Of a DNA stretch of 64,000 nt, positions 35,297 to 42,988 are shown in pieces. The DNA is from Clostridium_I sp047718555. Its GTDB lineage: Bacteria > Bacillota > Clostridia > Clostridiales > Clostridiaceae. The notes beneath the pieces were generated by a model. It searched no databases. It was given only the letters and a program-made list of their open reading frames with translations, and had not been told where the DNA came from. Made by a program: the position numbers and the translations under genes. The DNA lies in contig NZ_JBDNRK010000010.1 of the NCBI RefSeq assembly GCF_047718555.1, positions 1 through 64,000 on the forward strand, in the 5' to 3' direction. The stretch's first letter is position 1. The number at the start of each line of letters is the position of its first letter.

Positions 35297-36640
35297 CTAA
35301 TTAATAAAGATACTCAAAACCAATACCATACATAATTGAACTACAGAATTGGTTAATTCCAGCAATCCCCATGTCTTAAATGTATCTTTGATAGAAAGAT
35401 TAAAATATCCTTTAAAAAGCCAAAATGCTGCATCATTTAAATGAGATAATGTATTGCTTCCTGCAGCAGTTGCTAAAACCATTAGTGCTGGATTTATATG
35501 AAAGGTTCCTACTAAAGGACCAACGATTCCAGCAGCTGTAATAGCCGAAACGGCACCTGTTCCAGTAGCAAGTCTTAAAAGAACGGTTATGCCCCATGCC
35601 ATTATAAGCGGAGAAGCTGAAGAATGTTGCATTAATGCAGCAATATATTTACCTAAGCCTGTATCCAAAATTATTTGTTTAAATGCCCCACCAGAACCCA
35701 TAATTAAAATAATCATAGCAACGCTTTCAATAGCGCTAGAAAATGATTGCATAATCTCTGGCATCTTTTTATTTACTCTTATACCAAATACAAATATTCC
35801 AACAATTACAGCTATTAACATACTAATTTCAGCGCTGCCAAAGAAACTAAGAATTTTAAAAAGCATACTCTTTGGATCTGCCCAAATTTTTATTATAGTC
35901 GCACTACTAATTATAATTGCTGGAATAAGTGGTACTATTAAGCTTACCCAAAATTTAGGCATTTCTTCTTCAGTAAATTCTTTGGATTTTTTTAATAGGG
36001 GTGGAATTGGATTATCTAAATTTCCTAAGAATTTTGGAAGAATAATTCCTGATGCTATAATGGTTGGAACCACAACTATAATTCCCAAAATATATACCAT
36101 TCCCATATCGGCGTGGTATGCAGATATAAGTGCTACAGATCCTGGCTGAGGTGGAAATGTGCTATGAGCAGTTGTAGCTGCTGCTACCATAGCAATTCCA
36201 AGACGTAAATATGGTACTTTTGCTTCTATAGCTATACTAATAATAAGTGGGGCTAATATCATAAAAGCTACTTCATAGAACATTGATATACCAAAAAGAA
36301 ATCCTACCAATAAAATACCCCATTGAACATATTTTACACCAAATTTATTTATAACTATTGTAGCAATCCTTTGTGCTGCTCCAGAATCAACCATAAACTT
36401 TCCTAATACACTACCAAAAGCTACAATAATAGCTAAAGTACCTAATGTACCACCAAAGCCACTTTTAATGGAACCAACTACTTTATCCAATGGCAATCCT
36501 TCTAAAATTCCCACCACAATAGAAACAATAAGTAAAGCTATCATACTATTCAATTTACATTTAATATTTAAAAACAACATGAAAGCTATACCAAAAACCA
36601 GCCATATTATAGGCGAATTTTGTATTAAAAACCTTATCAT
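35297..36640 (-). CDS. gntP: Gluconate:H+ symporter, GntP family
   Basis: 447 aa from the ATG at 36640 behind GAGAGGAG; the 21-residue upstream extension is unsupported. About 12-14 membrane segments, with the GntP signature AHSTFPPQPGSVAL near residue 155 and ATGTGAVSAITAAGI near 355. It imports gluconate or a related sugar acid by proton symport. A GntR-type operator and a cre-like site lie upstream. No gluconate kinase or gntR gene is in the window, so its catabolic partner genes lie elsewhere. Confidence 0.92.
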   Translation of the reverse strand: MIRFLIQNSPIIWLVFGIAFMLFLNIKCKLNSMIALLIVSIVVGILEGLPLDKVVGSIKSGFGGTLGTLAIIVAFGSVLGKFMVDSGAAQRIATIVINKFGVKYVQWGILLVGFLFGISMFYEVAFMILAPLIISIAIEAKVPYLRLGIAMVAAATTAHSTFPPQPGSVALISAYHADMGMVYILGIIVVVPTIIASGIILPKFLGNLDNPIPPLLKKSKEFTEEEMPKFWVSLIVPLIPAIIISSATIIKIWADPKSMLFKILSFFGSAEISMLIAVIVGIFVFGIRVNKKMPEIMQSFSSAIESVAMIILIMGSGGAFKQIILDTGLGKYIAALMQHSSASPLIMAWGITVLLRLATGTGAVSAITAAGIVGPLVGTFHINPALMVLATAAGSNTLSHLNDAAFWLFKGYFNLSIKDTFKTWGLLELTNSVVQLCMVLVLSIFIN

Positions 36641-36705
36641 AATTATTCTCCTCTCATACTGAAATATTATATGTTGCAAATTTTTCTTAGAACTAAATTT
36701 CATTT

Positions 36706-36719
36706 CACAAACGTTTTCA
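36706..36719 (-). promoter_or_regulatory. cre-like catabolite repression site
   Basis: On the minus strand TGAAAACGTTTGTG matches 12 of 14 positions of the Gram-positive cre consensus, about 70 bp upstream of gntP. Confidence 0.5.
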
Positions 36720-36727
36720 ATAAATGT

Positions 36728-36745
36728 ATACTTGTATACTAGAAT
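36728..36745. promoter_or_regulatory. GntR-type operator
   Basis: ATACTTGTATACTAGAAT matches 16 of 18 bases of the Bacillus subtilis gnt operator as I recall it (ATACTTGTATACAAGTAT). It sits 90 bp ahead of the gluconate permease. The remaining DNA to 36990 is AT-rich with nothing else seen. Confidence 0.65.
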
Positions 36746-36990
36746 ACTTTATTGAAATGTCAATAACTAAAAACATACCTAACTAAACTTTAATCTAAAA
36801 AAATTTAAGCACTTTAAAGATAATATAATGATATTTTCTATATAAAAATTAATATGTACATTTATTTAAATTATGCCTTAAATATTCTTTTCTTTTATAA
36901 AAAACATTGTCTTAAAATTCTTATGGCACTGATTGTACATATATTTCTCATAAGAATTAAATTCATAAGTATTCTTTTATATCATGAACA

Positions 36991-37034
36991 AAGACCACCT
37001 ACATAAAGATATTTCTCTCTACATAAGTGGTCTT
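36991..37034 (-). terminator. Terminator of the Fe-S cassette
   Basis: AAGACCAC...GTGGTCTT, 8 bp with a long loop, about 90 bp after the tandem BFD-like gene; the U-run is weak. Confidence 0.5.
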
Positions 37035-37124
37035 GTATTAATATAAACTGGTCATTTCAAGCAGAACTCATAGGCATCTATGTATATACTTATTTTCAAT
37101 TCAACATGCCTACTCTTGAAAATG

Positions 37125-37538
37125 CTATCTTGCCAATAATTGATTAACTAGTACTTTATTGCTTTCCACACATTTACCACAACCAGTACCTACTTTAGTA
37201 ACGGCCTGCACCTCTTCAAATGATTTAGCACCATTTTTAATAGCATTAGCTAAATCCTGTACAGTAACTTTAAAGCATCCACATACTACTTGATTTTCAT
37301 CGATTTTTTTACTTAATAATAATTTATCAACTAATGCTTTATTACTTTCAACGCATCTACCACAACCAGTACCTACTTTAGTAACAGCTTGCACTTCTTC
37401 AAATGACTTAGCACCATTTTTTATAGCATTATTTAAATCTTGTTCAGTAACATTAAAACATCCACATACTACTTTGTTATTCTCCACTTTATCTTCTCCT
37501 TTAAGTTTTATTAATTTTGAAATTATTGATTTTAACAT
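37125..37538 (-). CDS. Tandem BFD-like [2Fe-2S] protein
   Basis: 137 aa made of two near-identical 61-residue units. Each has the BFD cysteine pattern CGC...GTGCG(R/K)C: C25, C27, C59, C62 and C86, C88, C120, C123. Single BFD domains bind a [2Fe-2S] cluster in bacterioferritin-associated ferredoxin, NirB and copper chaperones; a two-unit stand-alone protein is unusual. Two starts have good ribosome sites: ATG 37538 (GAGGAG) and GTG 37487 (AAAGGAGAA). It is the last gene of the MarR-controlled cassette. Confidence 0.85.
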   Translation of the reverse strand: MLKSIISKLIKLKGEDKVENNKVVCGCFNVTEQDLNNAIKNGAKSFEEVQAVTKVGTGCGRCVESNKALVDKLLLSKKIDENQVVCGCFKVTVQDLANAIKNGAKSFEEVQAVTKVGTGCGKCVESNKVLVNQLLAR

Positions 37539-37619
37539 ACTTTTTATCTCCTCTGTTGATTTTTTATTTTTAAAATTAATGCATGTACTATATTTTAAAG
37601 ATTTATAATATTAATCTTT

Positions 37620-37808
37620 TTAAATATTATTTATACTTTGAAGTAAATCATCTACATCAATTCCATGAACTACAGCTGCTTGTTCTATACTCTCATTTTG
37701 AGATGAAGGACATCCAATGCACCCCATGCCAAAGCTCATAAGTACTTGTATTTTTTCTGGTCCCATTTTTACGATATCTTTTATTAGTGTTTCTCTTTCA
37801 ACTTTCAT
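37620..37808 (-). CDS. DUF1858 protein, hybrid-cluster-associated type
   Basis: 62 aa, a complete DUF1858 domain with the signature FGMGCIGCPSSQNESIEQAA (about 26-45), containing a CxxC pair. In other proteins this domain accompanies disulfide reductases and hybrid-cluster proteins of nitrosative stress; its own role is not established. AAGGAG precedes the ATG. It lies 54 bp after the Cys-rich gene in the same cassette. Confidence 0.88.
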   Translation of the reverse strand: MKVERETLIKDIVKMGPEKIQVLMSFGMGCIGCPSSQNESIEQAAVVHGIDVDDLLQSINNI

Positions 37809-37862
37809 ACATACATCTCCTTATTAAAAATATTTTGTCTATATCAGACTAAATGGAAAACT

Positions 37863-38294
37863 CTATCCTATACTCGTATATTCTTGTCTTATTAATTCTG
37901 CAAATTCTGGTTTTTGTTCAGATACGTTCATTAGATAAATAATTACATTTCCTGGATATGCAGTCTTATCTCTTAGTTGTGTATATTCCAAGGACCTTCT
38001 TATCAAAGCTATTACACAATTTTCACTATGATTTTCATTGCACTCCTTACATAACCTACATATGTTAGCTATTCCTCGTGCTATTATTTTTTCGTCATAA
38101 TATTTTAAATCATCCCTTGGAATTAAGCTTTCTCCATCTTCTATGGAATATGTAAAATTATTTTTAATATTTTTGGCAACATAATCAGCGAATCCAATAT
38201 TACACTTCCTATAATTGCATTTTTCCGATCCCTTGTAGCCGCATTCATCACAAATTTCTTTAATATTATTTTCTAAATTATTTAAATAGTCCAT
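37863..38294 (-). CDS. Eight-cysteine protein of unknown function
   Basis: 143 aa, family not recognised. Two cysteine clusters stand out: C15-x2-C18-x7-C26-x4-C31 near the N terminus and C79-x2-C82-x2-C85-x7-C93 in the middle, both able to hold an Fe-S cluster or zinc. No signal peptide or membrane segment, so cytoplasmic. AGAAAGGAG precedes the ATG. It is the first gene of the three-gene cassette and is preceded by a 22-bp palindrome also found at the marR promoter. Confidence 0.82.
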   Translation of the reverse strand: MDYLNNLENNIKEICDECGYKGSEKCNYRKCNIGFADYVAKNIKNNFTYSIEDGESLIPRDDLKYYDEKIIARGIANICRLCKECNENHSENCVIALIRRSLEYTQLRDKTAYPGNVIIYLMNVSEQKPEFAELIRQEYTSIG

Positions 38295-38332
38295 ATTAAT
38301 ACTCCTTTCTAGAATTAAATATTACTACTTAG

Positions 38333-38354
38333 TTTATTACTAATTAGTAATAAA
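38333..38354. promoter_or_regulatory. MarR operator ahead of the Fe-S cassette
   Basis: A 22-bp perfect palindrome with core ATTACTAATTAGTAAT, 39 bp before the eight-cysteine gene. The same core recurs at 38837-38856. Confidence 0.8.
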
Positions 38355-38367
38355 TATTTAAAAGATA

Positions 38368-38390
38368 AGGTGTAATATACCTATACACCT
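38368..38390 (-). terminator. Short terminator at the marR stop codon
   Basis: AGGTGTA...TACACCT, 7 bp, overlapping the stop codon and followed on the minus strand by TATCTTTT. It would partly separate marR from the cassette. Confidence 0.55.
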
Positions 38391-38827
38391 GATAATTTCT
38401 TTAACAAATTTATTAAATTTTTCTTTTCTTCTGCTGTTAATACGCTGAAAATTTCATTTATATTTTCTAAATGCTTAGGAAATATATCACTTACTATTTT
38501 TCTTCCTTTTTCAGTAATACTTATCAAGTTAACCCGCCTATCCTTTGGATCAATACATCTTCTAACCAAATCTTCCTTAGCTAAGTTATCTATGACAACA
38601 GTCATATTACCACCTGTAGAAAGTGATTTCTCAATTATTTCACAAACTCTTAAATCTCCTTTATGATATAGAATTTCAAGTACAGCAAATTGAGAAACTG
38701 TTAAACCTCCCTCTTTAATTGTCCTCTGTTCTCTTTTACGAACATTTTGAGCAGTCCTACTTAATGCTATCAATGACTTTAAATTTAAATCACTTAATTC
38801 ACCATAATATATTTTTTCTTTATTCAT
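38381..38827 (-). CDS. MarR-family transcriptional regulator
   Basis: 148 aa winged helix. The recognition region SLSTGGNMTVVIDNLAKEDL and the wing DPKDRRVNLISITEKG are typical. The promoter has its operator between -35 and -10. The -10 lies only six bases before the ATG and no ribosome site exists, so a leaderless mRNA is predicted. It probably represses itself and the downstream Fe-S cassette, which carries the same palindrome. There is one cysteine (C51, in RVCEIIEKS), so thiol sensing is possible but unproven. Confidence 0.9.
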   Translation of the reverse strand: MNKEKIYYGELSDLNLKSLIALSRTAQNVRKREQRTIKEGGLTVSQFAVLEILYHKGDLRVCEIIEKSLSTGGNMTVVIDNLAKEDLVRRCIDPKDRRVNLISITEKGRKIVSDIFPKHLENINEIFSVLTAEEKKNLINLLKKLSGV

Positions 38828-38833
38828 ATGTAA

Positions 38834-38862
38834 AATATATTACTAATTAGTAATATCGTCAA
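38834..38862 (-). promoter_or_regulatory. marR promoter with embedded operator
   Basis: TTGACG (38862-38857), a 17-bp spacer, TATATT (38839-38834). The 20-bp perfect palindrome at 38837-38856 fills the spacer and overlaps the -10, the classical layout for steric repression. Confidence 0.8.
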
Positions 38863-38976
38863 GTATTTTTTATTATTATATTAAGTGTCTTAAATTAAGA
38901 AGCCATGACATTATACAAATAAATTTTTCCTACACATATTATGAATTTGTATCTTATAAATATTTATCTATATAAT

Positions 38977-39200
38977 TTAATTTAGTTGGTTACATTTAAT
39001 AACTAACTTTAAATACATTATTACATATCTATTATAATTAGTCAAGAATTTTTTTATAATTTCTCTAATAACATGAGGGTTGTCTATCATCATACAAGGT
39101 TTCAACATATTTTCATTATAAGGTTGTTTTTTTCTTATTTCCCTAGTTCTTTCAATCTATCTGCAGTTTCTTCATCAATACAAGTAGGCACTTTAGGGTA
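38977..39200 (-). pseudogene. Decayed protein fragment, possibly radical-SAM tail
   Basis: One frame (38977-39123) reads PYNENMLKPCMMIDNPHVIR then EIIKKF, which looks like real coding sequence. An adjoining frame (about 39141-39200) reads VPTCIDEETADRLKELGK. They are out of frame with each other and no start is present. The first piece reminds me of the C terminus of radical-SAM/SPASM-type proteins, from memory only. The remainder of the 38863-39335 gap shows only AT-rich DNA and a hairpin. Confidence 0.35.
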
Positions 39201-39202
39201 AG

Positions 39203-39226
39203 ATAACTTACATAGAAGTAAGTTAT
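39203..39226. promoter_or_regulatory. Inverted repeat upstream of the HxlR gene
   Basis: ATAACTTAC-N6-GTAAGTTAT, 9-bp perfect arms, 110 bp before the HxlR start. It could be an operator or an RNA hairpin. Confidence 0.4.
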
Positions 39227-39335
39227 GGAATTTTAAAGGAAGCACACATTTATACTTTATTTTGAAATTCTATAAATCTATATTATAATATAATTACAAT
39301 ATAAATTTATTTTTTTAGCGGTAGGTGATTAGTAT

Positions 39336-39677
39336 TTGATAAATTACAAAGATAAGGAATATGTATGTCATTTAGATTGGGGCTTTGAACTCATAAGAGG
39401 CAAATGGAAAGCTGTATTACTCTGCCATTTATCTGAAGGTTCTAAAAGATTTCTTGAACTTCAAAGAATTACTGGAAATGTAAGTCAAAAGGTTCTGAAT
39501 GAACAGTTAAAACAGCTTGAAGAAGACGGATTTATTACTAAAACCATATATCCTGAGGTTCCTCCAAGAGTTGAATATAATCTCACTGAAAGAGGAAACG
39601 AAATAGTTCCCGCTCTAAAAATAATAGAAAACTGGTCTATTAAACATTTCCCTAATCCTGAAAAAGAGAGTGAGTAA
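39336..39677 (+). CDS. HxlR-family regulator, paralogue 1
   Basis: 113 aa from a TTG at 39336; the paralogue at 41579-41917 has an ATG at the equivalent position, which supports this start. Features are a Cys at residue 11 (EYVCHLDWGFELIRG), the helix-turn-helix GSKRFLELQRITGNVSQKVL and the wing VPPRVEYNLTERG. The early cysteine matches the sensing position of electrophile-responsive HxlR proteins. It precedes the MFS exporter on the same strand and is followed by a terminator. Confidence 0.88.
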   Translation: MINYKDKEYVCHLDWGFELIRGKWKAVLLCHLSEGSKRFLELQRITGNVSQKVLNEQLKQLEEDGFITKTIYPEVPPRVEYNLTERGNEIVPALKIIENWSIKHFPNPEKESE

Positions 39678-39686
39678 TACCATCAA

Positions 39687-39722
39687 ACTGTTGGCATCCA
39701 TAACATGTCAACAGTCTTTTTA
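39687..39722 (+). terminator. Terminator after HxlR paralogue 1
   Basis: ACTGTTG...CAACAGT, seven base pairs, followed by CTTTTTAATT. Confidence 0.75.
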
Positions 39723-39939
39723 ATTACAAATTTCACAAAAACTAAAAATAGCTATATAAAAAATTTAATTTCTAAAAATCACTTATTAATAAGCATATAT
39801 AAATATGCTTTACTTTTTTATTTCAATTTTTTTATCTTAGATATCCTTCTTGTTATCCAAATTCATACTCTCCAGTTAGTACCTTACCTCAAAGTACGTT
39901 CTTTATTTTTTTTAAACTCTATGCCACAATAACATACAT

Positions 39940-40126
39940 AAACAGAGTTCTTTGTTTCAGGTGGAGTTTTTTTCTCCATCTGAAGCTTAGAAATCGTTAT
40001 CCAGGGACGTAGCAGCCGTTATACTCTAAAGAGAAAGCGATTCACACCAAATTTAAAATTTGGGTTCTCTGCTTTTCCCACTTTGATAGAAGATGGGAGT
40101 ATTACGGATGGTAGTCATCGGATAAA
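39940..40126. repeat. TTATCC...GGATAA repeat with inverted nested module
   Basis: It has the AACAGAGTTCTTTGTTTCAG hairpin module, GCTTAGAAATCG and the core from TTATCC (39997) to GGATAAA (40126). The internal AGAGAACC/GAATCGCTTTC module is inverted relative to the copy at 7110-7150. The preceding 39723-39939 shows no gene. Confidence 0.8.
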
Positions 40127-40219
40127 CTATAATTTAACTTGCTAGATAACTTTTAAATGGGCCCTTTAAAGTATGTCTAATCAATTGGAAAATATAAAAA
40201 TCATTATGGAGGAGATATT

Positions 40220-41434
40220 ATGGAAACAAATTTAAATTCTAATATAAATATAAATTCAAATAAAAAGAATAGCACTCTTGCACTAATAGCATTAGCCATA
40301 AGTTCATTTTGTATAGGAACTACTGAATTTGTTATTGTTGGTCTACTACCTTCTGTATCAGTAGATTTAAATGTATCTATTACTTTAGCTGGGCTCTTAA
40401 TATCCGGTTATGCTCTTGGAGTGGCTTTTGGTGCTCCTATATTAACAACATTAACTAGTAAAATGTCTCGTAAATCATTACTGATTTCTTTAATGGTTGT
40501 GTTTGTTGCTGGTAATATTATTGCCGCTTTATCCGGCAGCTTTAGTTTACTACTTATAGCGCGTATAGTTACGGCTTTCTCTCATGGAGTATTTTTTTCC
40601 ATAGCTTCTACAATTGCCTCTGATTTAGTACCTGAAAATAAAAAGGCCAGTGCCATTGCACTAGTGTTTACAGGTTTAACTATAGCTACAGTAACAGGAG
40701 TACCTTTAGGCACTTATATCGGACAACAATTTGGATGGAGGTCTACTTTCTGGTGTGTAGCTATCTTAGGTCTTATAGCATTAATTTCCACTTCAATCCT
40801 AGTTCCTAAAAATTTAAAGGAAGCTTTACCTGTTTCTTTTAAAGCTCAAGTAAAACTAGTAACAAATGGACGTTTGCTTCTAGCTTTTCTCATAACAGCA
40901 TTAGGATATGGCGGTACCTTTGTTACATTTACTTTTTTAAGTCCTATATTAGAAAAAGTTACAGGATATGCCCCTAGTTCAGTTAGTTTACTTTTACTAG
41001 TATATGGTATTGCCATTGCTATTGGTAACACTATTGGAGGAAAAGCTGCTAATAAAAATCCTATAAAAGCTTTATTCTGGATGTTTATTATTCAATCTAT
41101 TGTACTTTTCATACTAACTTTCACTGCCCCTTTTAAAGTTGCCGGCACAATAACAGTTATGATAATGGGATTATTTGCATTCATGAATGTACCTGGTCTT
41201 CAAGCTTTTGTTGTTCAGCTTGCTAAAAGATATGTACCTTCTGCAGTAGATGTGGCTTCTGCTATTAACATAGCAGCCTTCAATTTAGGTATAGCTTTAG
41301 GAGCTTTTATAGGCGGTATCGTAGTAAATTCCTTAGGATTACTTGCTACTCCTTGGATTGGTGCTTTGATGGTATTAGGAGCTGTTTTTCTTACATTAGT
41401 TAGTATAAGGTTAGAAGATAAATCAAGTCTCTAA
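40220..41434 (+). CDS. MFS exporter, DHA1 (AraJ/YdhP-like) family
   Basis: 404 aa, 12 membrane segments. Motif A (SGYALGVAFGAP with SKMSRKSLL following) and the DHA1 motif C region (LTIATVTGVPLGTYIGQQFGWRSTFW, about residues 154-179) are clear. GGAGGA precedes the ATG. It should export a drug or metabolite by proton antiport; the substrate is unknown. It is flanked by two HxlR paralogues, the likely regulators. Confidence 0.92.
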   Translation: METNLNSNININSNKKNSTLALIALAISSFCIGTTEFVIVGLLPSVSVDLNVSITLAGLLISGYALGVAFGAPILTTLTSKMSRKSLLISLMVVFVAGNIIAALSGSFSLLLIARIVTAFSHGVFFSIASTIASDLVPENKKASAIALVFTGLTIATVTGVPLGTYIGQQFGWRSTFWCVAILGLIALISTSILVPKNLKEALPVSFKAQVKLVTNGRLLLAFLITALGYGGTFVTFTFLSPILEKVTGYAPSSVSLLLLVYGIAIAIGNTIGGKAANKNPIKALFWMFIIQSIVLFILTFTAPFKVAGTITVMIMGLFAFMNVPGLQAFVVQLAKRYVPSAVDVASAINIAAFNLGIALGAFIGGIVVNSLGLLATPWIGALMVLGAVFLTLVSIRLEDKSSL

Positions 41435-41578
41435 AATTCCTAGTAGAATTATATTAATAAGTTAAGTTCACATAATGTAAAACTACAAATTACAGTAAAA
41501 ACTTTATTTTTACTGTAATTTTATTTTTTCCATTTATTTAAAGAAGTGCTAAACCAACAGATATTAAATAACCATTCT

Positions 41579-41917
41579 TTATTCAATTACTTCGTTGTCT
41601 TGGAAGTTTTCTATTGCCCATTGCTGAATCATATCCAAAGCTGGGAAAAGCTTTTTCCCTCTTTCAGTCAGAAAATACTCCACCCTAGGAGGAATTTCTG
41701 AAAAAGCTTTTTTCTCAATGAGACCATCTATTTCTAGCTCGCTAAGTTTTTCACTTAATACTTTTTGGCTAACGTTACCTGTAAATCTTTGTAGTTCTAG
41801 AAATCTTTTAGGACCTTCATTTAAATTACATAGAATCACAGCTTTCCATTTTCCTCTTATGAGTTCAAAACCTAAATCCAAATAACACACAAATTCCTTA
41901 CCTTTATAATTTAGCAT
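41579..41917 (-). CDS. HxlR-family regulator, paralogue 2
   Basis: 112 aa, close paralogue of 39336-39677 over the whole length (both share FELIRGKWKAV, KRFLELQR-TGNVSQKVL and PPRVEY-LTERG). C11 in EFVCYLDLG is conserved between the two. ATG start behind AAGGAGAA. It is convergent with the MFS exporter and divergent from the small CxxC protein at 42224. A hairpin and a palindrome lie in that divergent region. Confidence 0.9.
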   Translation of the reverse strand: MLNYKGKEFVCYLDLGFELIRGKWKAVILCNLNEGPKRFLELQRFTGNVSQKVLSEKLSELEIDGLIEKKAFSEIPPRVEYFLTERGKKLFPALDMIQQWAIENFQDNEVIE

Positions 41918-42052
41918 AGTTTCTCCTTCTTAAATCTCAATGTTTAGATAGTAAGAGTATATCAAAAATAGAAGTTACATTCAAATTGATCACTAAGATT
42001 AAAATTTATTAAAAATTTACGGTTATTAAAACCTTGATAGAACAAATTTCAT

Positions 42053-42090
42053 ACTTTTAGGTAACTGCGCTTACCTAAAAGTACGTACTT
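42053..42090. promoter_or_regulatory. Hairpin and adjoining AAGTACGTACTT palindrome
   Basis: A 12-bp perfect stem ACTTTTAGGTAA with a 6-nt loop (42053-42082) overlaps the palindrome AAGTACGTACTT (42079-42090). It lies in the divergent region between HxlR paralogue 2 and the CxxC protein and is a candidate operator. Confidence 0.5.
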
Positions 42091-42223
42091 GTTTTGTATA
42101 GATACACAAAGTAAACTATGTTTGTCAATATTTTTATAAACTTTATTAGATAAAGCGGCAATTATTTTTATAGAGTGAAGTAAAGTATTAACAATTATAT
42201 AAAGAATACAGGAGGAATGGAAA

Positions 42224-42421
42224 GTGATTAAAGTTTGTCCAAATTGTTCAGGAGTAGATGTTGAAGAATTAAAAACTAGTGTATCAGAAGAAAATTTATA
42301 TTTAGGTTGCATAGGTCTATGTGGTCAAAATAAAGGAAAAAGTTTTGGATATATTAATGACGAACTAGTTATTAAGGATTCAAGCAGAGAGTTTATAGAA
42401 GCAGCAAAACTTGCAAAGTAA
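42224..42421 (+). CDS. DUF1450-like small CxxC protein
   Basis: 65 aa from a GTG behind AGGAGG. Cysteines C5/C8 (CPNCSGVDVEEL) and C29/C33 (GCIGLCGQNKG) with the final SFGYINDELV match the YuzB-like DUF1450 pattern; the second pair could bind metal or form disulfides. The function is unknown. It is followed by a strong terminator at 42451. Confidence 0.8.
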   Translation: MIKVCPNCSGVDVEELKTSVSEENLYLGCIGLCGQNKGKSFGYINDELVIKDSSREFIEAAKLAK

Positions 42422-42450
42422 TTTATTAAGATAAATATAATAAGTTAAAT

Positions 42451-42482
42451 AATAGCCTAGGTTAATGCCAACCTAGGCTATT
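42451..42482 (+). terminator. Terminator after the DUF1450-like gene
   Basis: A 13-bp perfect stem AATAGCCTAGGTT with a 6-nt loop, followed by TATAGAAAG; stem strong, U-run poor. Confidence 0.65.
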
Positions 42483-42664
42483 TATAGAAAGTTAACAATT
42501 ATTCTTATAAAGTGCAAATAAGTTTATAAATTACATTAACTAAATAAAGTTAAAGAAAAAAAGTTGAAATTAATGTACATAAAGAAGCAATGTTTTAATA
42601 GTTGAGAATAATTAAAATTATTCATTTTAATATAAATAAAATATACAAGTAGGAGGACTATAAA

Positions 42665-42988
42665 ATGGATTTAATATTAAATAGAAGAAGTATAAGAAAA
42701 TATGAGGAAAGAACGGTTGAGAAGGATAAAATAGAAAAACTTTTAAGGTCTGCTATGCAAGCACCATCAGCAGCAAACCAACAGCCTTGGGAATTCATAG
42801 TTGTTGAAGATAAAGATATATTAAAAAAATTAGCAGATACAAGTCCTTATTCAGGTATTGTTGCAAATTCAGCGGTTACATTTGTTCTTCTATCAAGAAA
42901 AGAAGGATTAATGTTTCCAGATTTTTCACTACAAGACATAGATATAACCCCACAAAAAAAAGAAACAAAAGAAATACAGATCCACTAG
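42665..42988 (+). pseudogene. Truncated nitroreductase (N-terminal part)
   Basis: The first about 95 residues are a normal nitroreductase start: RRSIRKYEERTVEKDKIEKL, APSAANQQPWEFIVVEDKD and a FPDFSLQDIDIT segment that precedes the NxxLAA helix in intact proteins. The reading then runs into a lysine-rich stretch and stops where alcohol dehydrogenase sequence begins. About half of the enzyme, including the C-terminal FMN contacts, is missing. AGGAGG is intact, so a stub may still be translated. Confidence 0.8.

Noticed and set aside
39705..39932. 75-codon plus-strand frame after HxlR paralogue 1
   Set aside because: It starts inside a terminator, is Leu/Phe-rich by AT bias, lacks a ribosome site and resembles no protein.
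42049..42312. 87-codon minus-strand frame opposite the CxxC protein
   Set aside because: No ribosome site, covers a hairpin and promoter region, and the opposite strand carries a recognisable DUF1450-like gene.
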